Assembly: GCF_000282615.1 (NCBI RefSeq)
Contig: NZ_AKIY01000182.1
Location: 21,926 to 85,925 of the forward strand
DNA length: 64,000 nucleotides
From: Bradyrhizobium sp. YR681
GTDB taxonomy: Bacteria; Pseudomonadota; Alphaproteobacteria; Rhizobiales; Xanthobacteraceae
Reading direction: 5' to 3'
The notes below the pieces were generated by a model. The model was not told the DNA's origin. It saw only the letters and a list, made by a program, of their open reading frames with translations, and ran no database searches. A program made the position numbers and the translations under genes. Shown piece after piece: positions 25,718-34,701 of the stretch; positions within the stretch are counted from its first letter, which is position 1; each line of letters starts with the position of its first letter.

Positions 25718-27255
25718 CGGTGGACCTCTGTAGTCTGATCGATCGCAACGCGGCGTTTTCGCCAGACAAGACAGCCATTGCCTTCGAAGGGCAGCGGCTG
25801 AATTATGCAACGCTCGCCACACGCATCGAGCGGACCGCCACCGCTTTAAAACGGGAACTGGGCGTCGGTCGCGGCGACCGCGTCGCGATCCTGAGCCTGA
25901 ACCGGCCGGATTACCTGGTTCTGCTCTACGCGTGCGCGCGGCTTGGCGCGATGCTGGTGCCGCTGAACTGGCGGCTAGCCGTCGCCGAGCAACTCTTCAT
26001 TCTCACCGATGCCGGCGCCAAGGTCCTGGTGCTCGAGCAGGCATTCGAGGGAGTTCTCCCCGAGCTTGCGCAGACTGCGCCGGGAACAGCCGTCGTCGGC
26101 CTCGATTTCTCGCCGACGCGAGGTACGACATTTGGAGACCTGCTGGCTCGTGCCGAGGGGGATGGCCGCAATCCACACACCGATCTCTCCTGCCCGCTCC
26201 TCATTGTCTATACGTCAGGCACGACCGGACGGCCGAAAGGCGCAGTTCTGCGGCAGGAGGCGCTGTTCTGGAACGGCGTCATGAGCCAGCACATGCACAA
26301 CATGACGTCGGACGATCATGTGCTGACGGTGCTGCCGTTCTTCCACGTCGGCGGCCTCAACATCCAGACCACGCCGGCCCTCCAGCTTGGCGCAACCGTC
26401 ACGATCCATGCCCGCTTCACGCCGGATACCGCGCTCGCCGCGATCGAGCACGAACGACCGACCCTGACGGTCATGGTGCCGGCGATCATCCAGGCGGTGA
26501 GCGAGCATCCCGACTGGGCCACGGCCGATCTTTCATCACTGAAGGCCGTCGCCACCGGCTCGACCATCGTGCCGCCACACCTGATCGATCGTTTCGTTGC
26601 GCGCGGCGTTCCCGTGCTCCAGGTCTACGGCTCGACGGAGACCTGTCCCATCGGCATCTACACGCGCCTTGGCGGCGATCTTTCGCGCGCAGGATCGACC
26701 GGACTTGCCGGCCTGTGCTGCGAAGCGAAGGTGATCGATCAGGCCGGTAACGAAGCGCCCGCGGGCACGCCAGGCGAGATAGTGGTGCGCGGGCCCAACG
26801 TGTTCTTCGAGTATTGGGGTAATGCGGACGCAACGCGGGATGCGTTGCATGACGGCTGGTATCGTACCGGCGATATCGGACTGTGCGATACCGACGGCTA
26901 TTTCTGGGTCCGCGACCGCAAGAAAAACATGATCATTTCCGGGGGAGAGAACGTCTATCCGGCGGAAGTCGAGCGCGTCCTGCTCGAACACCCCGATGTC
27001 AGCGAGTGCGCCGTGATCGGCAGGCCCGACCCGCGCTGGGATGAAGTGCCGGTTGCCTATGTCCTGCCGCGCCGCGGATGCCGGCCCGAACCGGATGAAT
27101 TGAAAGCTCATCTGCAGGGACAACTCGCGCGCTACAAGATTCCGCGAGACATCGTCTTCGTCACCGACCTGCCGCGCACGGCGCTGGGCAAGGTCCAGCA
27201 TTTCCTGCTGAAGCAGCTTGATGCGCAGTCGCGTGCGCAAGGAGAAACATCTTGA
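25714..27255 (+). CDS. AMP-forming acyl-CoA ligase
   Basis: The 513-residue enzyme has P-loop IVYTSGTTGRPKGAVLRQE near residue 170, the YGSTETCPIG A5 motif, and KNMIISGGENVYPAEVE. It activates a carboxylic acid as a CoA thioester; the substrate is unknown, and it is a different subfamily from the aryl-CoA ligase at 13725. The TTG start overlaps the stop of the fused hydrolase/dehydrogenase (TTGA), a coupling repeated at the next junction. A GTG two codons downstream is an alternative. Confidence 0.85.
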   Translation: MTVDLCSLIDRNAAFSPDKTAIAFEGQRLNYATLATRIERTATALKRELGVGRGDRVAILSLNRPDYLVLLYACARLGAMLVPLNWRLAVAEQLFILTDAGAKVLVLEQAFEGVLPELAQTAPGTAVVGLDFSPTRGTTFGDLLARAEGDGRNPHTDLSCPLLIVYTSGTTGRPKGAVLRQEALFWNGVMSQHMHNMTSDDHVLTVLPFFHVGGLNIQTTPALQLGATVTIHARFTPDTALAAIEHERPTLTVMVPAIIQAVSEHPDWATADLSSLKAVATGSTIVPPHLIDRFVARGVPVLQVYGSTETCPIGIYTRLGGDLSRAGSTGLAGLCCEAKVIDQAGNEAPAGTPGEIVVRGPNVFFEYWGNADATRDALHDGWYRTGDIGLCDTDGYFWVRDRKKNMIISGGENVYPAEVERVLLEHPDVSECAVIGRPDPRWDEVPVAYVLPRRGCRPEPDELKAHLQGQLARYKIPRDIVFVTDLPRTALGKVQHFLLKQLDAQSRAQGETS

Positions 27256-28340
27256 AGATTGCGGTCCTGGGTGGGGGAAACGGCTCTTTCGCGGCCGCGG
27301 GCGATTTTGCGCTGTCGGGACATGAGGTCCGGCTCTGGCGCCGTGACACCGATCAGGTCGCAGCACATCGTGCCGCCGGCTCGCGCATCCAGTTGAAGGA
27401 TCACAACGGCCGGCACGACGTCAAGCTTGAGTTGGTCACGACCGACATTGCCGAAGCCGTGAGCGGGACCGAGCTCATCCTGTGCCCTGCCCCCGCCTTC
27501 GCGCAGCCGGATATCGCGCGTCTGCTTGCGCCGCATTTGCGGGACGGCCAGGTCGTATTTCTGCCGCCGGCGACATTCGGCTCGATGATCTTCGCCCTGG
27601 CCGCGCGAGATATCGGCAACCGCGCCAAGGCAAGCTTTGCCGAGACCGGCACGCTGCCCTGGCTGACCCGCAAACACGGACCGTTCGAGGTTGCGATCAC
27701 CATCCGCGCCAAGCGGCTGCCGGTTGGCGTGTTCCCACTCGATCAGGCGCCGCATGCGCTTGAAGTCATCGGGCGCGCCTTCCCGGATGCAATTGAGCCT
27801 TGCGGAGACGCTCTGTCAGGGGCGCTGATGAATGCCGGCCCCATAATTCACCCACCGCTGATCGTGATGAACGCGGGGCCAATCGAGAATTTCGAGCGAT
27901 GGGACATCCACAAGGAAGGGACGCAAGCCGCGATCCGCCGGGTCACCGACACGCTCGACGCAGAGCGGATCGCGGTGCGCGAGGCGCTCGGCTATGGCGC
28001 ACCGCATTTTCCGCTCGCCCATCACTATGCGAAGGACGGTGAGATCTGGATGTATGGCCGCGGCTCGCATGACCGCCTGACCGATTCCGGCGACTGGCGA
28101 GAACGCATCGTGCTGACCGAGCACCGCTACATGCGCGAGGATTTGCGACTTGGGTTGTCGCTGCTGGTGTCTGTTGCCGGCCTGGTGGGCGTGGCCACAC
28201 CACTGGCCACTGCCTTCCTAACCATCGGCGGCGCAATCTGCGGCGAAGATTTTTCGCGAGGAGGTCGGACCCTTGCTGCACTTGGGCTCGCCGATCTCGG
28301 CAAAGCCGAGTTGCTGATGCTTCTTCGCCAGGGATTTTGA
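27252..28340 (+). CDS. NAD(P)-dependent octopine/nopaline dehydrogenase family protein
   Basis: The 362-residue protein begins with a dinucleotide motif GGGNGSFAAAGDFALSGH and has the C-terminal octopine/nopaline-dehydrogenase-type helical domain, with HYAKDGEIWMYGRG. Known members reductively condense an amino acid with a keto acid or catalyse the reverse. Here it may act on an amino-acid-like or keto-acid intermediate of the pathway. It is encoded with a TTG start overlapping the preceding stop by four bases, in the same operon. Confidence 0.8.
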   Translation: MKIAVLGGGNGSFAAAGDFALSGHEVRLWRRDTDQVAAHRAAGSRIQLKDHNGRHDVKLELVTTDIAEAVSGTELILCPAPAFAQPDIARLLAPHLRDGQVVFLPPATFGSMIFALAARDIGNRAKASFAETGTLPWLTRKHGPFEVAITIRAKRLPVGVFPLDQAPHALEVIGRAFPDAIEPCGDALSGALMNAGPIIHPPLIVMNAGPIENFERWDIHKEGTQAAIRRVTDTLDAERIAVREALGYGAPHFPLAHHYAKDGEIWMYGRGSHDRLTDSGDWRERIVLTEHRYMREDLRLGLSLLVSVAGLVGVATPLATAFLTIGGAICGEDFSRGGRTLAALGLADLGKAELLMLLRQGF

Positions 28341-28343
28341 CCG

Positions 28344-29336
28344 ATGACCAGCCGCGCCAACATTGCCTGTCTTGGGGCCGGCCGCATGGGACGCGGCATC
28401 GCCGTCGCGTTCGCCTACGCGGGGCATACTGCCACGATGATCGACATCAAGGCCCGTTCAGTGGACGACTTCATCAAGCTGGAGGCAGACGCGCTCGGCG
28501 AGGTCAGGAAGACTTTTGCCAGTCTGTCAAAGCTGGGGCTCCTGACCGAGGCAGATGTCGATCCGCTCATCGCTCGGGTCTCGGTGGTGCCAGCCAGCCA
28601 GAGCGCGGCGGCGCTGTCCGAAGCCGGAATGGTGTTCGAGGGCGTTCCTGAAGTCGTCGAGCTCAAGCGAGAAGTGCTGAGCGCGGCTTCAAAGCAGGTC
28701 GGCCCGGACACGATCATTGCATCGACGACGTCGACGATCCTCGTCGATGATTTGTCCGGCGCGATCGAAAACCCTCGCCGCTTCCTCAACGTGCATTGGC
28801 TCAACCCGGCCTATCTGATCCCGCTGGTCGAGGTTTCGCCCGGAAAAGCCACCGACCCTGCCATCGTCGACGAGGTCAAAGTGCTCCTCGAAGGCATCGG
28901 CAAGGTACCAGTGGTCTGCGCGGCAACGCCGGGCTTCATCGTTCCGCGTATCCAGGCGCTGGCGATGAACGAAGCCGCGCGTATGGTCGAGGAAGGCGTC
29001 GCCAGCGCGGAGGAGATCGACAAGGCGATCCGTTACGGTTTCGGCTTCCGCTATGCCGTTCTCGGGCTGCTCGAATTCATCGACTGGGGCGGCGGCGATA
29101 TTCTCTACTATGCCAGCCGCTATCTCGAAGGCGCACTCGGCAGCGACCGCTATCGCGCACCCGACGTCATCTCACGCAACATGCATGAGGGCCGGATCGG
29201 CCTGCGTACGGGCGCCGGCTTCCTCGACTATTCAGGCATGGACGTCGATGCCTATCGGGTGAAACGGCTTCAGGCGATGGTCGACCTGCTCCGGCATTTC
29301 GAGCTGGCGCGCCCGCCCGTGCTCGATCGCAGCTAA
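28344..29336 (+). CDS. 3-hydroxyacyl-CoA dehydrogenase family protein
   Basis: The 330-residue protein has an N-terminal Rossmann domain (GAGRMGRGIAVAFAYAG) and a C-terminal helical domain with TPGFIVPRIQALAMNEA. The catalytic region reads HWLNPAYLIPLVEV instead of the usual HFFNP pattern, close to dehydrogenases that act on non-CoA pyridine aldehydes or hydroxy acids as well as 3-hydroxybutyryl-CoA dehydrogenases. It is the last gene of the rightward operon. Its stop overlaps that of the convergent NicX-like gene. Confidence 0.8.
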   Translation: MTSRANIACLGAGRMGRGIAVAFAYAGHTATMIDIKARSVDDFIKLEADALGEVRKTFASLSKLGLLTEADVDPLIARVSVVPASQSAAALSEAGMVFEGVPEVVELKREVLSAASKQVGPDTIIASTTSTILVDDLSGAIENPRRFLNVHWLNPAYLIPLVEVSPGKATDPAIVDEVKVLLEGIGKVPVVCAATPGFIVPRIQALAMNEAARMVEEGVASAEEIDKAIRYGFGFRYAVLGLLEFIDWGGGDILYYASRYLEGALGSDRYRAPDVISRNMHEGRIGLRTGAGFLDYSGMDVDAYRVKRLQAMVDLLRHFELARPPVLDRS

Positions 29337-30379
29337 CCGAAGACGTCCTGGAGCACGCCCTCCCGCACCACCGGCACGCCGTCGAGCTCGATCGTCGTTC
29401 CCATCATCGGAAGATCGAAATGGCCTGCTGTGTAGCGGCCGGCGAATTCGTTTGCCCCGGTCGAGAACAGGAAATTGCCGGACACGGCGCGAATCTCCGT
29501 ACCGTTGGTGTCGCGCTGGTCATACATCGAGAGCGCTTCATAGCGCGCGCCCGGGTTCATGCCGAAGCCGACATGCGAGACCGCATAAGCTTCCCGATCT
29601 CCCCAGGCCGCAAGATAAGCGCGCATCATCGCGGCATCCGTACCCTCGCCTTCCAGCTCGACGACATAATCGTCTTTCAGCGTCATCTTCACTGGCGACG
29701 TCAGGTAGCGCTTGAATGTCAGATTGATGTCGCCGGGCGCCATCACCAGCGTGCCGTTGATCGTTCCACTCTTGGGAAAGCTGACGACAATGCCGCCCGG
29801 CCAGTGCGCCAGCGTGCCGGGCTTGTCGGTCCAGCCCCAGACTCCGACGGTCGAAGCACCGACCATGTCAACGTCGAGCGCTGTGCCGGCCTTGGATGTG
29901 ACCCGCATCCGCTTGCTCCCCCGCAGCATCTTGGCAGCCGCGCGAACTCGCTTTTCGAGCGCGGTATCCGGCACCATGCGTTCCAGCGCCTCGGGGTGTT
30001 CGTTGGAGATCACTAGGATCCGTGCGCCGGCCTTCAGGATCTCGGGCGTCTCCGCCGCATGCATCAGGCCCTCGATGGTGCAATCCACCACAAAGCCCGC
30101 CTGCTGAAGCGCAGTGATCACTGGACCAAGCTTCTGGATCGCCTCACTTGCTCCGGTCGAGCGAACCGGGACGATATTCCTGTTGCGCGGAGTCGGCATG
30201 ACCACGTGAAACGGCCGGGCTCCCATCCGCAGCAGCGCGAGTTCCGCCAGATGCACGTTCAGCGCGCGTGACTGAGTTTCCGACAGGATCGCTGCGGTAT
30301 CGCCGGCCTTGACGGCGCAACGCTCGAATATCTCGCAAAATGCGTCGATCCATTTTGCCTCGATGCGATCAGCCAGCAT
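29333..30379 (-). CDS. NicX-like ring-cleaving dioxygenase (2,5-dihydroxypyridine dioxygenase family)
   Basis: The 348-residue product matches the length and pattern of NicX, the iron dioxygenase that cleaves 2,5-dihydroxypyridine between C5 and C6 in nicotinate degradation. H269, H320 and D322 (in SHVGFGMNP and GHFDLPM) line up with the iron ligands reported for NicX (H265, H318, D320, from memory). The ATG at 30379 is chosen because GGGAGTGG precedes it. It is the last gene of a leftward operon with an ABC importer. No nicC, nicD, nicE or nicF is seen, so the substrate is open; the family also includes leucyl aminopeptidase T-like proteins. Confidence 0.8.
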   Translation of the reverse strand: MLADRIEAKWIDAFCEIFERCAVKAGDTAAILSETQSRALNVHLAELALLRMGARPFHVVMPTPRNRNIVPVRSTGASEAIQKLGPVITALQQAGFVVDCTIEGLMHAAETPEILKAGARILVISNEHPEALERMVPDTALEKRVRAAAKMLRGSKRMRVTSKAGTALDVDMVGASTVGVWGWTDKPGTLAHWPGGIVVSFPKSGTINGTLVMAPGDINLTFKRYLTSPVKMTLKDDYVVELEGEGTDAAMMRAYLAAWGDREAYAVSHVGFGMNPGARYEALSMYDQRDTNGTEIRAVSGNFLFSTGANEFAGRYTAGHFDLPMMGTTIELDGVPVVREGVLQDVFG

Positions 30380-30415
30380 GGTCCACTCCCGGTCTTCTGG
30401 TTTCTTGTTAGTCAA

Positions 30416-31183
30416 TCACGCTTCGGGAAAGCCTCGTAAGAGGTACGATCGCAAGGCGCCCAACAGGCCGTTCAGGATCAACCCCAGAAGCGAGATGGTA
30501 ATCAGCGGCACGAACATATCGACCGCCTGGAAGGTGCGGGCCGCCGTCACGAGGGCATGGCCCAGCCCGTCCGTCGACGTGATCATCTCGGCCAGAAACA
30601 CCACGATGCAGGAAATGACAAGGCCGATCCGGCATCCGGTCAGGACCGACGGCATCGCCGCCGGCAGCACCACCTTGAACAGGATCTCATAACGCGGCGT
30701 ACCTGCTGCCATCGCCGACCAGATCAGCTTCTGCTCCACCGTCGACGCGCCGTAATAGGTGGACAATAGAATGGGAAACAGCGCGTCTGCGGCCACCAAC
30801 GTGATCTTCGACCCGTGGCCGAAGCCCAGCAATAGCAGGAGCGCCGGATAGAGAGCGACTTTTGGTAACGGCGCCAATACGCGCACAATCGGCCGGACCA
30901 CGGCATTGATCGCCGGACTGGCCGCAGCCGCAATGCCAATGCTGACGCCGAGCACGACCGCAATGGCGAAACCGGCGAATAACCGGATCAGGGTCGCCGC
31001 GATCTCTTGCTGAAACGTCCAATTCACGAGTTGTTGGAGCAGCCGGCTGAAGACAAAACCCGGCGGCGGCAACAAGACCGCGGGCGCAAAGCCAAATGAC
31101 ACGAGGCCCTGCCACACCGCGATCACCAGCAAGATCGGCGCGAGCCCAAGCAGGACATTTGTCGGGATTAAGCGCGATGTCAT
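30416..31183 (-). CDS. ABC transporter permease (nitrate/sulfonate/taurine type)
   Basis: The 255-residue membrane protein has about six hydrophobic segments and the inner-membrane-component loop that contacts the ATPase (AAGTPRYEILFKVVLPAAMP). The ATG at 31183 overlaps the stop of the other permease gene (ATGA). Upstream in-frame codons read through that gene and are not used. With its neighbour it forms a heteromeric permease pair for the importer whose binding protein is encoded at 34702. Confidence 0.88.
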   Translation of the reverse strand: MTSRLIPTNVLLGLAPILLVIAVWQGLVSFGFAPAVLLPPPGFVFSRLLQQLVNWTFQQEIAATLIRLFAGFAIAVVLGVSIGIAAAASPAINAVVRPIVRVLAPLPKVALYPALLLLLGFGHGSKITLVAADALFPILLSTYYGASTVEQKLIWSAMAAGTPRYEILFKVVLPAAMPSVLTGCRIGLVISCIVVFLAEMITSTDGLGHALVTAARTFQAVDMFVPLITISLLGLILNGLLGALRSYLLRGFPEA

Positions 31184-31965
31184 GAGAAGCTCAGCGGCAT
31201 GTCGAACTGAGGCTCGGACCAGCGCACCAGCCGCGCGCGGACCCGCTCGAAGATCGCATCGAGGCAGATTCCCATCGCTCCAACGATGATGATCATCGCG
31301 AACACGGTATCGTACTGGCCCATGTCTAGCGCATTGAACAGGATGTTCCCGGCCCCCGACTGGCGGGCGATCATCTCGCTGGTAATCATCGTGATCAGCG
31401 CCAGCACGAGCCCCGTGCGGCACCCGGTCAGAATCTCCGGCAGCGCCGCCGGAAGCACGATCCGCACCAGGCGTTGCACCGATGAAAGCCCCATCGCAGC
31501 GCCCGACCACAGCATCTTCTCCTCGACGGCCTTGGCGCCTTCAAAGCTGTGATAAATCACCGGCAGGCTGACGCCGAGGAAGATCACGAGCGTCTTCGTG
31601 ATGTCGCCGACACCGAGCCACAGCATGATGATCGGCATCAAGGCTGCCTTCGGCACGGGGTAGATCACCATCAGGAGTGGGTTGAAGAAAGCCGCGACAG
31701 CCCGGCTCCGCCCCATCAACAAACCGAGTGGAATCGAAACGAGCACGGCTATGGCGAACCCGATTGCCATGCGGCGGAGCGAGGCCAGGATGTTGATCAA
31801 CGACTCCTTGTCGCCAAGGATGTCCGGGATAGCACGGATCGCCTCAATCGCCGTCGGAAAGCTGTCGTTCTTCAGCGCGAGCGACGCGACCTGCCATGCC
31901 GCCAGCAGCCCGATGCACGCGAACACGGGAGCGGCACGTCTGGCGGCGGCGGCCAGCGATGTCAT
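31180..31965 (-). CDS. ABC transporter permease (nitrate/sulfonate/taurine type)
   Basis: The 261-residue membrane protein has six predicted hydrophobic segments and the family loop GAAMGLSSVQRLVRIVLPAA. Its ATG overlaps the ATPase stop, and its own stop overlaps the second permease start. It should import a small organic anion together with the ATPase at 31962 and the binding protein at 34702. Confidence 0.88.
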   Translation of the reverse strand: MTSLAAAARRAAPVFACIGLLAAWQVASLALKNDSFPTAIEAIRAIPDILGDKESLINILASLRRMAIGFAIAVLVSIPLGLLMGRSRAVAAFFNPLLMVIYPVPKAALMPIIMLWLGVGDITKTLVIFLGVSLPVIYHSFEGAKAVEEKMLWSGAAMGLSSVQRLVRIVLPAALPEILTGCRTGLVLALITMITSEMIARQSGAGNILFNALDMGQYDTVFAMIIIVGAMGICLDAIFERVRARLVRWSEPQFDMPLSFS

Positions 31966-32807
31966 GACCGCGATCCGGGGTCGTCGACCTCGTCGAACAT
32001 GCGCTCGATGTCGACGACGTATTTCTGGTAGCGCGGATCGAGCAACAGCTCATTGCGGCGACGAGGCCGAGGCAGATCGATGTCGATTACCTGCCGGATG
32101 CGGCCCGGAGATTTCGACATCATCACGACCTTGTCCGACAAGAAGACGGCCTCGTCGACCGAATGGGTCACGAACAGCACCGTCTTGCGGTCACGCTCCC
32201 AGATGTTCAGGAGATCATTTTGCAGTCGCGTCCGGGTGTGCGCGTCGAGCGCGCCGAACGGCTCGTCCATCAACAGAACCTCGGGATGGTAGGCGAGCGT
32301 TCGCGCCAGCGCCACCCGCTGCTTCATGCCGCCCGATAGTTCCTTGGGATAGAAGTTCTCGTAGCCCTTTAGGCCAACCATCTCGATCAAGGCCCGGCTC
32401 TGCACTTCCGCCTCGGTGGGGCGCACGCCCTGTTGGCGAGGGCCGTACATCACGTTCCCCAAGACCGTCTTCCACGGAAACAGTGCGAATTCCTGAAATA
32501 CCGGACCGCGATCCGGACCGGGCCCGGTGATCGTCTTCCCCTTCATCTTCGCCCCACCACTGGTCGGGCTGACAAAACCGCCGACGATGTAGAGCAGCGT
32601 CGACTTGCCACAGCCGGACGGTCCGAGGATGGAGACGAAGGCGCCCTCTTCGATCGTCAGCGAGATGTCCGATAGCGCCAAATGATCCTTGCGCGCCGAG
32701 GTCTGGAAGACCTGAGAGACGCGGTCGATCTCGATGATCGCAGAAGCCGGCCTTTGTGACGTCACCGGTCCCACCCATTCGTTCGATCTCGAAGGCACTA
32801 CCTTCAT
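31962..32807 (-). CDS. ABC transporter ATP-binding protein (nitrate/sulfonate/taurine type)
   Basis: The 281-residue ATPase has Walker A GPSGCGKST, the signature LSGGMKQR and Walker B VLLMDEPFGALD, with the H-loop FVTHSVDEAVFLSD. The family also carries FQEFALFPWKTVLGNV. It energises the two downstream permeases. The N-terminal 20 or so residues are poorly conserved, and a later start is possible. Confidence 0.9.
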   Translation of the reverse strand: MKVVPSRSNEWVGPVTSQRPASAIIEIDRVSQVFQTSARKDHLALSDISLTIEEGAFVSILGPSGCGKSTLLYIVGGFVSPTSGGAKMKGKTITGPGPDRGPVFQEFALFPWKTVLGNVMYGPRQQGVRPTEAEVQSRALIEMVGLKGYENFYPKELSGGMKQRVALARTLAYHPEVLLMDEPFGALDAHTRTRLQNDLLNIWERDRKTVLFVTHSVDEAVFLSDKVVMMSKSPGRIRQVIDIDLPRPRRRNELLLDPRYQKYVVDIERMFDEVDDPGSRS

Positions 32808-32931
32808 CAGTCTCTCGTTTCACTCGCGCGTAACGTCGCGCGACCCGTTTGCCGAATGTCCTCCGTCAGCAGGATGAGCTTAGCAAGAAACTTGCCAGAC
32901 AGGCGGGTCATATTCGCATGGATACGTCACG

Positions 32932-34626
32932 TCATTCGAACCAGGGCCATTCCGCCGGGCCGGTATGCGTGACGGCTCCGCCCGGTGCCTGCCCAACCAG
33001 TCGCGCATATTTTGCGAGCGCGCCTGCGCGATGACGCGGCGGTCGCTGCTTCCAGTCGCGTCGGCGCGCAGCGAGTTCCTGCTCGTCGACCAGCATATCC
33101 ATTCGACGGTTTGCAGCATCAATCCGGATCGTATCGCCGTCGCGAACGAGCGCCAGCGGACCGCCGACAAACGCCTCCGGAGATACATAGCCGATACACA
33201 TCCCGCGGGTCGCACCGGAGAACCGGCCATCCGTGATGAGGGCGACCCTTTCGCCCATCCCCTGTCCATAGATCAGCGCGGTGACGCCGAGCATCTCCCG
33301 CATGCCAGGGCCGCCGACCGGTCCCTCATTGCGGATCACGAGCACCTCGCCCGCCTTGTAGCTGCGGTCCCGAACCGCTTTGACGCAGGCTTCTTCATCC
33401 TCGAACACACGAGCGACGCCCTCGAAGGACTGACTCTTCAGGCCCGCGACCTTGATCACCGCACCGTCCGGACAGAGGTTACCCTTCAAAACCGCCACGC
33501 CACCATCGGGCATGATCGGCGCGCGAGACGCATAAACGACCTCGCCATCGGGCGCGTTGGCAGCGCCATATTCTTCAGCAAGCGTGCGACCCGTGATGGT
33601 AATGCAGCTGCCGTCGATGTGGCCGCTCTGGATCAGCTCGCGGATCACCACGGCGGCGCCGCCGATATCGTAGACGTCCTTTGCCGTGTACTTGCCGCCT
33701 GGCCGCAGATTTCCGATCAGCGGCGTTCTGGCAAAGACTTCACCGACATCATCGATCGTAAAAGCAATACCGGCCTCATTAGCGATTGCGGGCAAATGCA
33801 GCGCAGCGTTGGTCGAGCCACCCGTGGCCGCAACGATCGCCGCACCGTTCTCCAAGGATTTCCGCGTCACGATGTCGCGCGGCAGCGGCCCGCCCCGTTC
33901 CAGCATGTCCATGATCAGGCGTCCGGCGCCCCGCGAGATCTGCGCGCGCTCGGCGTAGACACCAGGCACCATCGAGACGTTGGGAATAGTGAGGCCCATT
34001 GCCTCCGACACCATCCCCATCGTGTTCGCGGTGAACTGGCCGGCACACGCACCGATGGTCGGCAGGCAGGCCCGCTCGATCCGCTCGAGCGTTGCGCCGT
34101 CGATCTCCCCGGTCATGAAGCTGCCGACGGCCTCGTAGGAGTCGAGCACCGTCAGGGTCCGCCCGTCCACCCGCCCCGGCAACGAGCTGCCGCCATAGAT
34201 GAAAATGGACGGCACGTTGCAGCGAACCATGCCCATCATCACGCCGGGAAGCGTCTTGTCGCATCCGCCATACCCGATCAGCGCATCATAGGCGAGCCCA
34301 TGGACGACAGCCTCGATCGAGTCGGCGATCAGCTCGCGCGAAAACAGCGAGAACTTCATCCCCTCGTGATTCATGCTGATGCCGTCGGAGACCGACACGG
34401 TCGAGAATTCACGCGGCGTGCCACCAGCCTCCTCGATTCCCGTCTTGGCCGCGGCCACCTGGAAATCATGGGTCATGTTGCACGGCGTCTGCTCGCCCTT
34501 CATGCTGACGACGCCGACCATCGGCTTGGCAATCGCTGCATCATCGAGCCCCATTGCGCGCATGAATGCGCGATGTGGGGCCCGATCGAGTCCATCGGTC
34601 GTTATCCGTGATCGCAACTTCTTCAT
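32932..34626 (-). CDS. IlvD/Edd-family dehydratase (dihydroxy-acid dehydratase-like)
   Basis: The 564-residue protein has the Fe-S cluster cysteines of the IlvD/Edd family in [15 protein letters not shown] and GACAGQF, and the Mg-site region. Such enzymes dehydrate 2,3-dihydroxy acids or sugar acids. The ATG at 34626 is chosen over upstream in-frame codons. It lies inside the ABC importer operon, between the binding protein and the ATPase, so it may act on a catabolic hydroxy-acid rather than in valine/isoleucine synthesis; this is inference. Confidence 0.86.
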   Translation of the reverse strand: MKKLRSRITTDGLDRAPHRAFMRAMGLDDAAIAKPMVGVVSMKGEQTPCNMTHDFQVAAAKTGIEEAGGTPREFSTVSVSDGISMNHEGMKFSLFSRELIADSIEAVVHGLAYDALIGYGGCDKTLPGVMMGMVRCNVPSIFIYGGSSLPGRVDGRTLTVLDSYEAVGSFMTGEIDGATLERIERACLPTIGACAGQFTANTMGMVSEAMGLTIPNVSMVPGVYAERAQISRGAGRLIMDMLERGGPLPRDIVTRKSLENGAAIVAATGGSTNAALHLPAIANEAGIAFTIDDVGEVFARTPLIGNLRPGGKYTAKDVYDIGGAAVVIRELIQSGHIDGSCITITGRTLAEEYGAANAPDGEVVYASRAPIMPDGGVAVLKGNLCPDGAVIKVAGLKSQSFEGVARVFEDEEACVKAVRDRSYKAGEVLVIRNEGPVGGPGMREMLGVTALIYGQGMGERVALITDGRFSGATRGMCIGYVSPEAFVGGPLALVRDGDTIRIDAANRRMDMLVDEQELAARRRDWKQRPPRHRAGALAKYARLVGQAPGGAVTHTGPAEWPWFE

Positions 34627-34701
34627 TCGAGCATCTTCTTTGTGCAAAGTCCCGGATGACCCGAGACATTGCGATCTCCGTGTTCCGATAATCTGCGCCA
34701 C

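Noticed and set aside
30416..31510. Longer 364-residue version of the second permease
   Set aside because: Its first 109 codons run out of frame through the other permease; the ATG at 31183 gives the expected 255-residue permease with an ATGA overlap.
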